From positions 1 to 64,000 of the forward strand of contig CANNGN010000015.1 of the NCBI GenBank assembly GCA_947504195.1: a DNA stretch of 64,000 nucleotides, written 5' to 3'. Numbering within the stretch: position 1 is the first letter of the stretch; the number at the start of each line of letters is the position of its first letter. Made by a program: the position numbers and the translations under genes. This DNA comes from an uncultured Vibrio sp. GTDB lineage: Bacteria > Pseudomonadota > Gammaproteobacteria > Enterobacterales > Vibrionaceae. The notes below the pieces were generated by a model that had not been told where the DNA came from, made no database searches, and saw nothing but the letters and a program-made list of their open reading frames with translations. Shown here one piece after another: positions 27,635 through 36,169 of this stretch.

Positions 27635-28864
27635 TTAGAACGTACGGCTGTACTGTAGACCCATCAAGATGGCATCAGCGTGAGTTGTTCCAGAAAGTGA
27701 TGTAGAGTAAGGTCCGCCAAGCGCTGTTGATTCTTCAACTTCAACGTCTTTGCCTAAAAGGTAAGTAAATCCAAAATCTACCGTTGCTTTTTGACTCAGT
27801 TGATAACCGACACCTGCAGAAAACCATTGGCGATCAGAGTCGGGCACAGAGATTGAGGTCACTTTATCTTGTGCACTTTCGTCATACATGTAACCCGCAC
27901 GCAGTGTCCAGGTGTCATTTAGGAAATAGGTACCGCCAATAGAATAATGGAATGCATCTTTCCATTTATATTCTTTTTCTTCGATACTCGCATTTTCAAA
28001 GGTGATTTTGTCAAATGACGACCAACCAATAAATTGAATGCTGTAGTGCACAGCAAATGGGCTGTTTTCGAGTTTATGGAAACCTGAAAATTCGGCCATG
28101 TCTGGAAGTGGTAACGTCACCGATTGTGACCCATCTTTTGCTTTTAGTTCAGGGCTGTAATGGTAAGAGAACCCAAAGCGATTATCGGCATCAAGCTCAT
28201 AGACAGTTCCCACATTGAATCCAACGGCCCATCCAGATGCGGAATCAATATTAAGAGTTTCAGCGCCACCAAAGCCGGGAAGCCCAACGTCTGAGCTCAA
28301 GTTACGCTTTAGTGTGCCTTCACCGTAGATAAAGTCGATACCGCCGCCAATACTCCATTGTGGAGACAGTCGGTAAGCTGAAACAACCCCAATATTTAAG
28401 CTTGAAATTTCGGTATTTCCACCATATTCAGCCGCAACATAATCACTGTCAAAATTGGTTTTGGTACCAAAATTACTGTAGATCGTCGCGCCTAAAGATA
28501 ATTTATCATCGATAGGTACAATTAGATGTAAGTTCGGTGCAATAGAAGTATCACCTGCGTTATCATAATTTGCATCATATTCTGTACCAAGAGCGTTGGT
28601 ATAAGTTGCATCTGATACTTCAATCATTGAGGTGATGCTTTCAAACCCACCAGAAAACGCTATTGAATCAAACAATGTCATTGCGGCAGCATTACGCGCT
28701 ATAACTGATGCATTGTCTGCGATAACAGCATCACCTGCAAATGCTCGGCCTAAACCAGTAGCTGATTGAGCGTTAAGTTGGAAACCCGCTGCGAACACCT
28801 GTTGGGTTGAGAGTGTGAGCGCTACTGCTATCACTGACTTTTGAAACAATCTCGTTTTATTCAT
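27635..28864 (-). CDS. fadL: FadL-type outer-membrane long-chain fatty acid transporter
   Basis: FadL-family proteins are 14-stranded beta-barrels that admit fatty acids and other hydrophobic compounds through a lateral opening. The 409-residue protein has a signal peptide (about 1-25, cleaved after VFAA/VFA). The N-terminal plug follows, GFQLNAQSATGLGRAFAGDA, with NAAAM and barrel strands to a terminal aromatic residue (QYSRTF). It lies alone behind a 727-bp upstream region. fadD is also in this window but 30 kb away. Confidence 0.92.
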   Translation of the reverse strand: MNKTRLFQKSVIAVALTLSTQQVFAAGFQLNAQSATGLGRAFAGDAVIADNASVIARNAAAMTLFDSIAFSGGFESITSMIEVSDATYTNALGTEYDANYDNAGDTSIAPNLHLIVPIDDKLSLGATIYSNFGTKTNFDSDYVAAEYGGNTEISSLNIGVVSAYRLSPQWSIGGGIDFIYGEGTLKRNLSSDVGLPGFGGAETLNIDSASGWAVGFNVGTVYELDADNRFGFSYHYSPELKAKDGSQSVTLPLPDMAEFSGFHKLENSPFAVHYSIQFIGWSSFDKITFENASIEEKEYKWKDAFHYSIGGTYFLNDTWTLRAGYMYDESAQDKVTSISVPDSDRQWFSAGVGYQLSQKATVDFGFTYLLGKDVEVEESTALGGPYSTSLSGTTHADAILMGLQYSRTF

Positions 28865-29591
28865 TGGTTACTTCCTATGATGAATATGATGGTTGCGGAT
28901 CTTGGCACCAACAATTAACGTGGCGCGTGATAGTAGTCCTTAGTATAAGTAAGACAAATCCGACCATTGGTAGTTTTGACGATAAAAGTTGAGAACTGGC
29001 GGCTAATTGGCATGAAAATGGAGAATTTTTGTTATTATTAGAGTTTTTACTCAGCTGGGTGAGCGGGAAGCTCTCTATTGTTTGGAGGGATTTTTTCAGC
29101 TCGGTGATAATTGATAATAAAAAGGCTTAGTTAACGTAATAATTAGACGTAAATCAACATAAAATTGATCTAATTCAAAATTTAAATTCAGAAAGTCATT
29201 ATATTAGTTCAGGTCATCTGGTCGGTTCTTGGACTGACACGTTGAGCAAGATGACACTTCCTTTTGAAGGCTGACTTTACTTTCTCCTAATCGGGAAACT
29301 GATTATTTCAATTGGCGCAAGTTAATTGCTTTATACATTCCAACCACACAGTTATGTGTGGTTTTTTTTTGTTCATTTTATCTCAATGTTTTATTTAGTC
29401 ATAGAATAACCTGACTTCCAGAGCTAACGCTTCGCTTTATTTTTAACCACCTTGTAAGCATTATTAAACGTGAACTGATACTGTATTGTTATTGGTTTTG
29501 ATCATGTTAGGATAAAACTAACGAATGCGATATCTCGTGTAGACATGCAGTTGTTACAACATCAATAGTCATTATAACAAAGGGTTAATCG
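28865..29591. other. Gene-free 727-bp region between fadL and the nitroreductase gene
   Basis: I find no protein gene here. It should contain the fadL promoter/leader and the promoter of the nitroreductase gene. A strong plus-strand terminator at 29342-29370 has no open reading frame in front of it, which suggests a small RNA (listed separately). Confidence 0.6.
29200..29370 (+). ncRNA. Candidate small RNA ending at a strong terminator
   Basis: The terminator at 29342-29370 is ACCACACA pairing with TGTGTGGT around GTTA, followed by nine or ten Ts. It stands alone in a 727-bp intergenic region. A -10-like TATATT occurs just upstream of about 29205. The interval contains CT-rich unstructured stretches (for example ACTTTCTCCT near 29277-29288) of the kind Hfq sRNAs use for pairing. 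The 5' end is a guess. I do not recognise it as a known sRNA family. Confidence 0.35.
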
Positions 29592-30140
29592 ATGGATGCA
29601 TTAGAATTACTGTTAACACGTCGCTCTGTTGCGAAGTTATCAGCGCCAGCACCAGAAGGTCGTGCATTAGAAAAAATTATTGAGGCGGGACTGAGAGCCC
29701 CTGATCATGGGAATTTAACACCATGGCGCTTCGTGATCGCACAAGGAGATGGCTTACAGAAGTTATCTGATATTTATGTATCTGCAGCACAACAAAATGG
29801 TAGCAATGATGAGATAGTTGAAAAACTCAGAAATGCCCCATTTCGTGCTCCAATGGTCATTACCGTGATTGCAAAGGTAACGGAGCACCCTAAAGTTCCA
29901 GCTTTTGAACAACATTTATCGGCGGGCTGTGCGGTTCAAGCAATGCAAATGGCGGCCGTTGCGCAAAACTTTCAAGGGGTTTGGCGTTCAGGTTCATGGA
30001 TGTTTGATCCGAAAGTTAAGCAGGCTTTTTCTCTTGAGGGAGATGATGAAATTGTCGGGTTTCTTTATTTGGGAACCGCGACAATTGAACCGATGAAAGC
30101 TCCTCAGCGAGATTTTTCTAAATACGTTGAGTTTCTATAG
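29592..30140 (+). CDS. ydjA: YdjA-like nitroreductase family protein
   Basis: This is a small FMN-dependent nitroreductase of 182 residues. The start LELLLTRRSVAKL carries the flavin-phosphate-binding RRS. APDHGNLTPWRFVI contains the YdjA-type central loop, and GFLYLGTA lies near the end. E. coli YdjA has 183 aa. The enzyme probably reduces nitro compounds or quinones with NAD(P)H; the natural substrate is unknown. It is convergent with the LysR gene. Confidence 0.9.
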   Translation: MDALELLLTRRSVAKLSAPAPEGRALEKIIEAGLRAPDHGNLTPWRFVIAQGDGLQKLSDIYVSAAQQNGSNDEIVEKLRNAPFRAPMVITVIAKVTEHPKVPAFEQHLSAGCAVQAMQMAAVAQNFQGVWRSGSWMFDPKVKQAFSLEGDDEIVGFLYLGTATIEPMKAPQRDFSKYVEFL

Positions 30141-30195
30141 TTCTCAGTATCAAGCCAAGCGCACCTTTGCTATGAAATAGCCTGCTATTGGTTGG

Positions 30196-31089
30196 CTAGT
30201 TGACGGCTTGGCTTTCATCGATGCTGTAAGAAATCACAAAATCGATAAATAAACGTACTTTATCAGGAAGGTGCTCTTTGTGATTATAGAGCATGTAAAT
30301 ATCACGCGGGTTTGCACTCCAATCCGTTAACACTCGGGTCAAACTGCCATTTTCAATCTGCTCTTTTATCATAGCATTTGGCATTAATGTGATGCCTAAC
30401 CCCTCAGAGCAGGCTCTTCTAACCACATTCAAAGTGTTCGCTTGAAACTTTCCCTTTTCATTATTGATCACATACTCACCGTCTCGATTGGTCAGTTGCC
30501 ATTTGAGTAGTGGGTACCCTTTTAATAAAGAGTGTTGGGTTAATTCCTCGGCATGGGTTGGAGCTGGATGTTTTTGAAGATACTCTGGACTTGCAACGAG
30601 AATGTCTTCTACCTCATTGATTTTTCGGGCTATTAATGAAGAATCACGTTGAGGGCCAACACGGAAAATGACATCCCATTCAGTTGGATCAAGTTGATCA
30701 GAAACATGACTCGTTGTGAGCTCTAAATTGATGTCTGGGAACTGCTTCATAAACGCAATAAACATCGGCATCAACATTCGTTTGGTCAAATTCGCTGGTG
30801 AAGATATTCTAATTTGGCCTTTAGCACCTCGGCATTCGTCACTTATCTCATCAGCAGTACAGGCTAGCTTTTGAAGTAATGGTGAGCATTCTTTAAAAAA
30901 GCGCTCACCCGCTTCAGTAAGAGAGAGTTTTCTAGCGTGACGATTGAGTAAGCGTAAATCCAAAGAATCTTCTAAAGCTTGAATTCGTCGGGTTATGGTG
31001 GCGACTGGAATCAATGTTTTTCTTGATGTTGCTGTATAGCTTCCATTTTCGACAACTAAGCGAAATAGGTTTAAATCATCTAATTTCAT
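30196..31089 (-). CDS. LysR-family transcriptional regulator
   Basis: The protein has an N-terminal winged HTH (residues 1-60: LNLFRLVVENGSYTATSRKT and ATITRRIQALEDSLDLRLLNR) and a LysR effector-binding domain (about 90-295). It belongs to the CrgA/AaeR-like subgroup by its look. I start it at the ATG at 31089 (MKLDDLNLF), the usual family start; an in-frame ATG at 31101 adds four residues. No divergent target gene is present within 300 bp, so its regulon is unknown. Confidence 0.88.
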   Translation of the reverse strand: MKLDDLNLFRLVVENGSYTATSRKTLIPVATITRRIQALEDSLDLRLLNRHARKLSLTEAGERFFKECSPLLQKLACTADEISDECRGAKGQIRISSPANLTKRMLMPMFIAFMKQFPDINLELTTSHVSDQLDPTEWDVIFRVGPQRDSSLIARKINEVEDILVASPEYLQKHPAPTHAEELTQHSLLKGYPLLKWQLTNRDGEYVINNEKGKFQANTLNVVRRACSEGLGITLMPNAMIKEQIENGSLTRVLTDWSANPRDIYMLYNHKEHLPDKVRLFIDFVISYSIDESQAVN

Positions 31090-31101
31090 AATACCCGACA
31101 T

Positions 31102-31418
31102 ATGGTTAATCGTATCTTTTGTTAAATCTATACGTTATTTAGTTAAAAATTCTTGAGGCACATCAACATCTTTAGCAAAATTCGTAACTTTTGAAAACTA
31201 ATCTTGCGCTCATGGTGTCTTAATAACTCTATTGGGATCAATTTTTTGCCATCTCTTTTTGTTGTAGAAATGAGAATTAAGGTCTACTTTAAAAAGGTGT
31301 GATAAGAATGATATCAATAACGGGAGCTATTTTTATGAGTATGGTTTGTTTAGCAGAGTTTACACACCGTTATAACGATACTTTGATTCGCATTTTTTCT
31401 TAGAGTAGGGCTGTGAGT
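31102..31418. other. Gene-free region upstream of the response-regulator gene
   Basis: The only reading frame with a ribosome site is a 22-codon one at 31335-31403 (CGGGAGC before the ATG, stop 15 bp before the next gene start). It might be a leader peptide or chance. Otherwise I see nothing beyond expected promoters. Confidence 0.4.
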
Positions 31419-32519
31419 ATGTCTGGTAAGCAATTTTCTGCTCGCGAGGAGCTAGATATAAAAAGTAAGCTTCAAGGTAAGTCTATCCTACTTGTCGATG
31501 ATGATCCTATTTTTAGAAGCGTTATGCGCAGTTGTTTAGAATCGTACGGTTGCCTCGTTGATGAAGTAGAAAATGGATTAGAAGGATTAGTTCGATTAGA
31601 TCAACATAGTGTAGATTTGGTGATGTGTGACCTTTCTATGCCCATCTTGACGGGAATTGAATTTGTTGAAGAAGTGAGTCATTCACGCACAGACCTACCC
31701 ATAATCGTTGTTTCCGGTACCGATGCGATGTCTGATGTCGCACAAGCTTTGAAATATGGAATTAAAGAGTTTATCGCAAAGCCGGTGCGTGACTATGCAC
31801 ATGTGATGTCAATGGTATCTAATATTCTCGAAGATGCTAAGAAGCAAAGCGTTGAACGTGATTTGGCGAGTGCTTGGGATAGACAAGAATCTGAAGATGT
31901 TCCTGAAGAAAAAGAACTGCATTTTCATTTAGATTATCTGCAAAATAACCCTCCAGCGGCTCGTGATTTATTGCATGCTTTAATGCCCGATAACGATAAT
32001 ATTCATGGTGATTGGCGCTTTAGTTATCGATTACTACAAACCGCAGATGTCATGCCTCTTGTATTTGATTGCGCTTGGCTTAGCGAAGGTCAATTTGTGT
32101 TTTATATCGTAGATTCTGGTTCACACGCAACTGAAGGCGTGAGCATTAGTTTGTTGGTGAGAGCTCTATTTCACGATTATATTCGAACGTTAAAAACAGG
32201 GTTCGCTGATCTTAAAGATTTGGCACAACTAATTGAGCATGGAATTCGATGTTCGAGTGAAGAGGGGGCGGTCTCTGCCATGCTGGGTGTTGTTGACACA
32301 GTTAGCGGCTCAATGTCGATATTGCCAGCGGGCCTTAATGGTCAGTGGCGTAATGAAAACAATGAGTTAAACGTGTTAGGTGGCGTCAATCTTGGCGACA
32401 ACTGCATGCGCAACTTTGTGACTAAAGACTTACCTATTGGCCAGAAAAGTAAAGTTCTAGTTCATAATACAGGGGTGTGTTCATTTACATTAGATATAAT
32501 GAAACAGATCACAACTTAA
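31419..32519 (+). CDS. RssB-like response regulator (receiver plus PP2C-like domain)
   Basis: An N-terminal receiver domain (about residues 20-140) has phospho-acceptor Asp71 in VMCDLSMP, the acidic pair at DDD 27-29 and Lys in FIAKPV. A C-terminal domain of PP2C-like fold (about 185-350) lacks the aspartates of active PP2C phosphatases. This is the architecture of RssB, the adaptor that delivers sigma-S to ClpXP. I chose the ATG at 31419 (GTG at 31413 also possible) for its better spacing to TAGGG. Whether this protein handles RpoS cannot be told from the sequence. Confidence 0.85.
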   Translation: MSGKQFSAREELDIKSKLQGKSILLVDDDPIFRSVMRSCLESYGCLVDEVENGLEGLVRLDQHSVDLVMCDLSMPILTGIEFVEEVSHSRTDLPIIVVSGTDAMSDVAQALKYGIKEFIAKPVRDYAHVMSMVSNILEDAKKQSVERDLASAWDRQESEDVPEEKELHFHLDYLQNNPPAARDLLHALMPDNDNIHGDWRFSYRLLQTADVMPLVFDCAWLSEGQFVFYIVDSGSHATEGVSISLLVRALFHDYIRTLKTGFADLKDLAQLIEHGIRCSSEEGAVSAMLGVVDTVSGSMSILPAGLNGQWRNENNELNVLGGVNLGDNCMRNFVTKDLPIGQKSKVLVHNTGVCSFTLDIMKQITT

Positions 32520-32621
32520 GCGACTTATAGAGATTTAGTTATAAAAACACGATATAAAGCCTTTCAAAGTAGTAAGTGAGAATCACTCACATTAAAATTA
32601 TCACTAAGGAGAAGCTGTTTT

Positions 32622-32753
32622 ATGTCGCAAGAGGAATTTAAGGAACCTTTTAATATTTTTTATCTTTTAGGTTTATTGTTGGTTTTATTACTTCCTACCT
32701 TACCGGCAACGTTAACTTGGATACGAGTTGCGAATGGTTATGCCCCTTTCTAA
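32622..32753 (+). CDS. Membrane miniprotein, 43 residues
   Basis: This short gene has an excellent Shine-Dalgarno (AAGGAG, 10 bp before the ATG) and its own terminator. The product begins MSQEEFKEPFNIFYLLG, has one strong membrane helix (about 12-32, Leu-rich, ending in LLPTLPATLTW) and ends RVANGYAPF. A polar N-terminus, one helix and a short tail resemble TorE/NapE-type single-helix proteins, but I cannot assign it to a family. It lies between the RssB-like gene and apt. Confidence 0.65.
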   Translation: MSQEEFKEPFNIFYLLGLLLVLLLPTLPATLTWIRVANGYAPF

Positions 32754-32852
32754 TTTTGTTAGCTTATATTGGTCGCAATCAGAGCGTTTGACCTCATAAA
32801 TATTCTCTGCTGGTTGCTAACCAATGAGAAAATCACTAGCATTAGTGTGAAG

Positions 32853-32886
32853 TGTGCCCATTCTTCAGAGTGGGCATTGTTTTTTG
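32853..32886 (+). terminator. Terminator after the miniprotein gene
   Basis: TGCCCA pairs with TGGGCA around TTCTTCAGAG, with partial extra pairing, followed by TTGTTTTTT. Confidence 0.8.
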
Positions 32887-32977
32887 CTGTGAAAACATTT
32901 TCTCGCACGTGGCCTAAGCCTCTCATTGACGTTTAAGTTGGTTAAGAGCGCTATTTAAATATAAGTTACTAAAAGTT

Positions 32978-33523
32978 ATGACTACAGATACAATTTCATT
33001 GATCAAATCAAGCATCAAAAGCATCCCTGACTATCCTCAAAAAGGGATTGTATTTCGTGATATCACCAGCTTAATGGAAGACGCTGCAGCGTATCGTGCC
33101 ACTATCTTTCACTTATTAGAGCAATACCAGGATATGGGATTTACTAAAGTGGTGGGTACTGAAGCTCGAGGCTTTTTGTTCGGTGCACCTTTGGCATTAG
33201 AGCTTGGGATCGGGTTTGTTCCTGTGCGTAAACCTGGAAAATTACCTCGAGAAACCATTGCTCAGTCATATGAGTTAGAATACGGGACCGATACGCTCGA
33301 AATTCACCTTGATGCGATTCAACCAGGAGATAAAGTCTTAGTGGTTGATGACCTTTTAGCAACGGGTGGTACGATAGAGGCAACAACCGCACTGATTCGC
33401 CAACTTGGTGGTATTGTTGAACATGCAGCATTTGTGATAAACCTACCTGAAATCGGGGGTGACAAACGTTTGGAAGCATTAGGATTAAATGTTTATAGCG
33501 TTTGTGAGTTTGATGGCCACTAA
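32978..33523 (+). CDS. apt: Adenine phosphoribosyltransferase
   Basis: Apt makes AMP from adenine and PRPP in purine salvage. The 181-residue protein contains GIVFRDITSL, the EARGFLFG segment and the PRPP-binding motif VLVVDDLLATGGT near residue 125. Length agrees with the family (about 180). It heads the apt-dnaX-ybaB-recR run that is conserved in gammaproteobacteria. Confidence 0.96.
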   Translation: MTTDTISLIKSSIKSIPDYPQKGIVFRDITSLMEDAAAYRATIFHLLEQYQDMGFTKVVGTEARGFLFGAPLALELGIGFVPVRKPGKLPRETIAQSYELEYGTDTLEIHLDAIQPGDKVLVVDDLLATGGTIEATTALIRQLGGIVEHAAFVINLPEIGGDKRLEALGLNVYSVCEFDGH

Positions 33524-33616
33524 TTTCTCGTGAGAGTAGTTGCTTTCAACACTTAAGGTTTTAGCAAGAAGTATGTTGGTAAATGGACCCTCGGTAAACT
33601 GAATACGGAATTTTAA

Positions 33617-35746
33617 ATGAGTTATCTAGCTTTGGCACGGAAGTGGCGTCCTACTCAGTTTAGTGAAGTGGTAGGTCAAGCCCATGTATTAACAGCTTTA
33701 GAAAATGCGTTAGCGCAAAATCGCTTACATCATGCTTATCTGTTTAGTGGTACGCGAGGTGTGGGTAAAACGACGATAGGACGCTTATTTGCCAAGGGCT
33801 TAAACTGTGAGATCGGTGTGACCTCAACCCCGTGTGGCAAATGTGCTTCTTGTCTGGAAATTGACCAAGGTCGATTTGTCGATTTACTTGAAATTGATGC
33901 CGCATCGAGAACAAAAGTCGAAGACACTCGAGAGTTACTTGATAACGTTCAATACAAGCCTGCGCGCGGTCGATACAAAGTTTACTTGATCGATGAAGTC
34001 CACATGCTTTCTCGTCATAGCTTTAATGCTCTTTTGAAAACGTTGGAAGAGCCGCCCGAGTATGTGAAATTTTTGCTGGCGACGACAGATCCACAAAAAT
34101 TACCTGTCACCATATTATCTCGCTGCCTCCAGTTTCATCTAAAGCCAATCAGTATCGAAGGTATCGAGCAGCAATTACGCCATGTGTTAGAGCAAGAAGA
34201 TGTCAGTTTTGAAGCGCGAGCTTTAGGGCTTATTGCTCACGCTGCCGACGGTAGTATGCGTGATGCATTAAGCTTATCAGATCAAGCCATCGCACTTGGA
34301 AACAATCAAGTTGTGACCGAAAGCGTCTCGACGATGCTTGGTACGCTAGATAGTGATCAAGCATTGCATTTGATTCAAGCGATAAGCAGTAAGCAAGCTC
34401 AAACGGTTATCGAATGCATTAATAGCTTAGCGACGAATGGTGTTGAGTGGGATATTTTGCTTCAGACACTCGCGAGCCAGCTACATCGAATTGCTATGTA
34501 TCAGATGTTACCTGCTACGTTAGATAAGTCTCAGCCAGACGCTGAAAAAATAGAACTCTTGAGCAAGGCATTGACCGCTGAAGATGTTCAGCTATTTTAT
34601 CAAATTGCGATTAAAGGGAGGGAGTCTCTTCCTTTATCTCCCACTCCTCGTATTGGGGTAGAAATGACACTGCTGCGAATGGTGGCATTTCGTCCTCAAC
34701 AGGTTTCTGCATTTAGTCAATTGAATACAGAGTCACAACCTATCCCGCAACCCGCAACTCAGCCATTGGTAAGGGACAAAGTAGACTCTGATGAGGCTCC
34801 ATCATCGGTACCTTCTGGCCTGAAACAGGCTAAAGAAACCGTCCAACTGCGTACCCAGCCTGCTGAGTCAGTTGAGGACACTCAGCCCCAACGAAATCCT
34901 CAAGATGATTCTTATAATGAGCTTGCTCAAGAATACGCATCGATGGCAGAAAGTTATGAGATGGAATCGGTAAAAACGCCATCATCTGAGGTTTCATCTA
35001 AGCCTCAAAAAATGGAACCTCAGCCGACACCATCTGCACCGTCTCCAGTCGTTGGTTTGCGTCATCAGTTGCGCTCCCAAAGGAAAGAGCTTGAACGCGG
35101 CAGTGGTAAAAATGGAAAAAAGTCTGAAGCGGCATCTGGCCAGTCGGAATCTGTATTTGAGCGTTTAGCTCAGCGTACTGATAATGGTGTGGTGTCGCAG
35201 AATAAACCAGACGTTCAAAACACAAAAGTAGACAATGAACCGTACCAATGGCGTCCAAGTGTTGATGTTGCTGAAACAACGAATAGTGACATTGTGACGC
35301 CAACGAAAGCAAAACAAGCGTTAGAGCACGAAAAAACACCAGAAATGGTAGAAAAACTCAGTGCTGAAGTGGTAGCTGAAGATGAATGGGCCGCACTCAT
35401 TAAACAACTTTCCATTGGAAAATTGGTCGAGCAACTTGCGCTTAATTCGGTACCTCATTGGAATCAAGATCAACTGTCATTAGTCTTGCGCCCAAATCAA
35501 GAACACTTACGAAATGATCGAGCGATTTCGGAACTTAGCCGTGCGATATCAAGTCAACTTCAACGTACGATTGATGTCGATATTTCAATCGGTAACGACG
35601 GTGTTACGCCACTTGAACGCCGAGAGCAAATCTATCAAGACAAACTTACGACAGCGATAAAAAATTTAGAAACGGATGCAAATGTTCACTTCTTAAAACA
35701 GAGGTTTTCAGCAGAGCTAGACATAGACAGCGTTCGCCCGATTTAA
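33617..35746 (+). CDS. dnaX: DNA polymerase III tau/gamma subunit
   Basis: DnaX is the clamp-loader ATPase. Full-length tau also ties polymerase core and DnaB together. The 709 residues have Walker A SGTRGVGKTTIGR (about 40-52), a four-Cys zinc module (CEIG...CGKCASC), LIDEVHMLS and sensor 1. Domain III follows, then a long Pro/Gln/Ser-rich linker (about 370-570) and the C-terminal tau-specific domain that binds the alpha subunit. An in-frame A AAA AAG slip site at codons 500-502 predicts a shorter gamma form of 503 residues. Confidence 0.96.
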   Translation: MSYLALARKWRPTQFSEVVGQAHVLTALENALAQNRLHHAYLFSGTRGVGKTTIGRLFAKGLNCEIGVTSTPCGKCASCLEIDQGRFVDLLEIDAASRTKVEDTRELLDNVQYKPARGRYKVYLIDEVHMLSRHSFNALLKTLEEPPEYVKFLLATTDPQKLPVTILSRCLQFHLKPISIEGIEQQLRHVLEQEDVSFEARALGLIAHAADGSMRDALSLSDQAIALGNNQVVTESVSTMLGTLDSDQALHLIQAISSKQAQTVIECINSLATNGVEWDILLQTLASQLHRIAMYQMLPATLDKSQPDAEKIELLSKALTAEDVQLFYQIAIKGRESLPLSPTPRIGVEMTLLRMVAFRPQQVSAFSQLNTESQPIPQPATQPLVRDKVDSDEAPSSVPSGLKQAKETVQLRTQPAESVEDTQPQRNPQDDSYNELAQEYASMAESYEMESVKTPSSEVSSKPQKMEPQPTPSAPSPVVGLRHQLRSQRKELERGSGKNGKKSEAASGQSESVFERLAQRTDNGVVSQNKPDVQNTKVDNEPYQWRPSVDVAETTNSDIVTPTKAKQALEHEKTPEMVEKLSAEVVAEDEWAALIKQLSIGKLVEQLALNSVPHWNQDQLSLVLRPNQEHLRNDRAISELSRAISSQLQRTIDVDISIGNDGVTPLERREQIYQDKLTTAIKNLETDANVHFLKQRFSAELDIDSVRPI
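35116..35122 (+). other. Programmed -1 frameshift site in dnaX
   Basis: The heptamer A AAA AAG lies in phase with dnaX codons (GGA AAA AAG TCT). A -1 slip puts GTC TGA next, so translation stops one codon later and gives a gamma-like protein of 503 residues. E. coli uses the same heptamer, with a stop two codons on. A convincing downstream hairpin or upstream Shine-Dalgarno stimulator was not clear by eye, although AGGAAAGAG occurs about 35 nt upstream. Confidence 0.7.
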
Positions 35747-35820
35747 TTGTTCATGGGACTTGAAATTTTAGCTTTTCAGCCCCAACGTAATATGAAATAG
35801 ATAAACACAGAGAGATAAAT

Positions 35821-36156
35821 ATGTTTGGTAATGGTAAAGGCGGAATGGGCAACTTGATGAAACAAGCCCAACAAATGCAAGACCGTATGCAAAAGGTTCA
35901 AGAAGAAATTGCTCAAATGGAAGTGACTGGTGAATCAGGTGCTGGCCTTGTAAAGATTACAATTACAGGCAATCACAGTGTTCGCCGTGTTGATATCGAC
36001 GAAAGCTTAATGGCGGATGACAAAGAGATGCTGGAAGATTTAGTTGCAGCCGCTTTTAATGATGCAGCGCGTCGTGCTGAAGAATCTCAAAAAGAAAAAA
36101 TGGCTTCAGTAACAGGTGGTATGCAACTTCCACCTGGAATGAAAATGCCATTTTAA
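35821..36156 (+). CDS. ybaB: YbaB/EbfC nucleoid-associated protein
   Basis: This small dimeric DNA-binding protein of the YbaB/EbfC family has 111 residues (E. coli 109). It shows the Gly-rich start, a Met/Gln-rich coiled helix (MKQAQQMQDRMQKVQEE) and the core ESGAGLVKITITGNHSVRRVDID. It lies between dnaX and recR in the conserved order, with only 13 bp to recR, so the two are probably co-transcribed. Confidence 0.95.
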   Translation: MFGNGKGGMGNLMKQAQQMQDRMQKVQEEIAQMEVTGESGAGLVKITITGNHSVRRVDIDESLMADDKEMLEDLVAAAFNDAARRAEESQKEKMASVTGGMQLPPGMKMPF

Positions 36157-36169
36157 CTGAGCGTTATTA

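Noticed and set aside
30150..30215. Inverted repeat AGCCAAGC / GCTTGGCT between the nitroreductase and LysR genes
   Set aside because: The loop is about 45 nt and includes the LysR 3' end, and no T run follows, so a terminator call is not justified.
31335..31403. 22-codon ORF with CGGGAGC before the ATG
   Set aside because: Too short and without composition or context support; kept only as a note in the intergenic entry.
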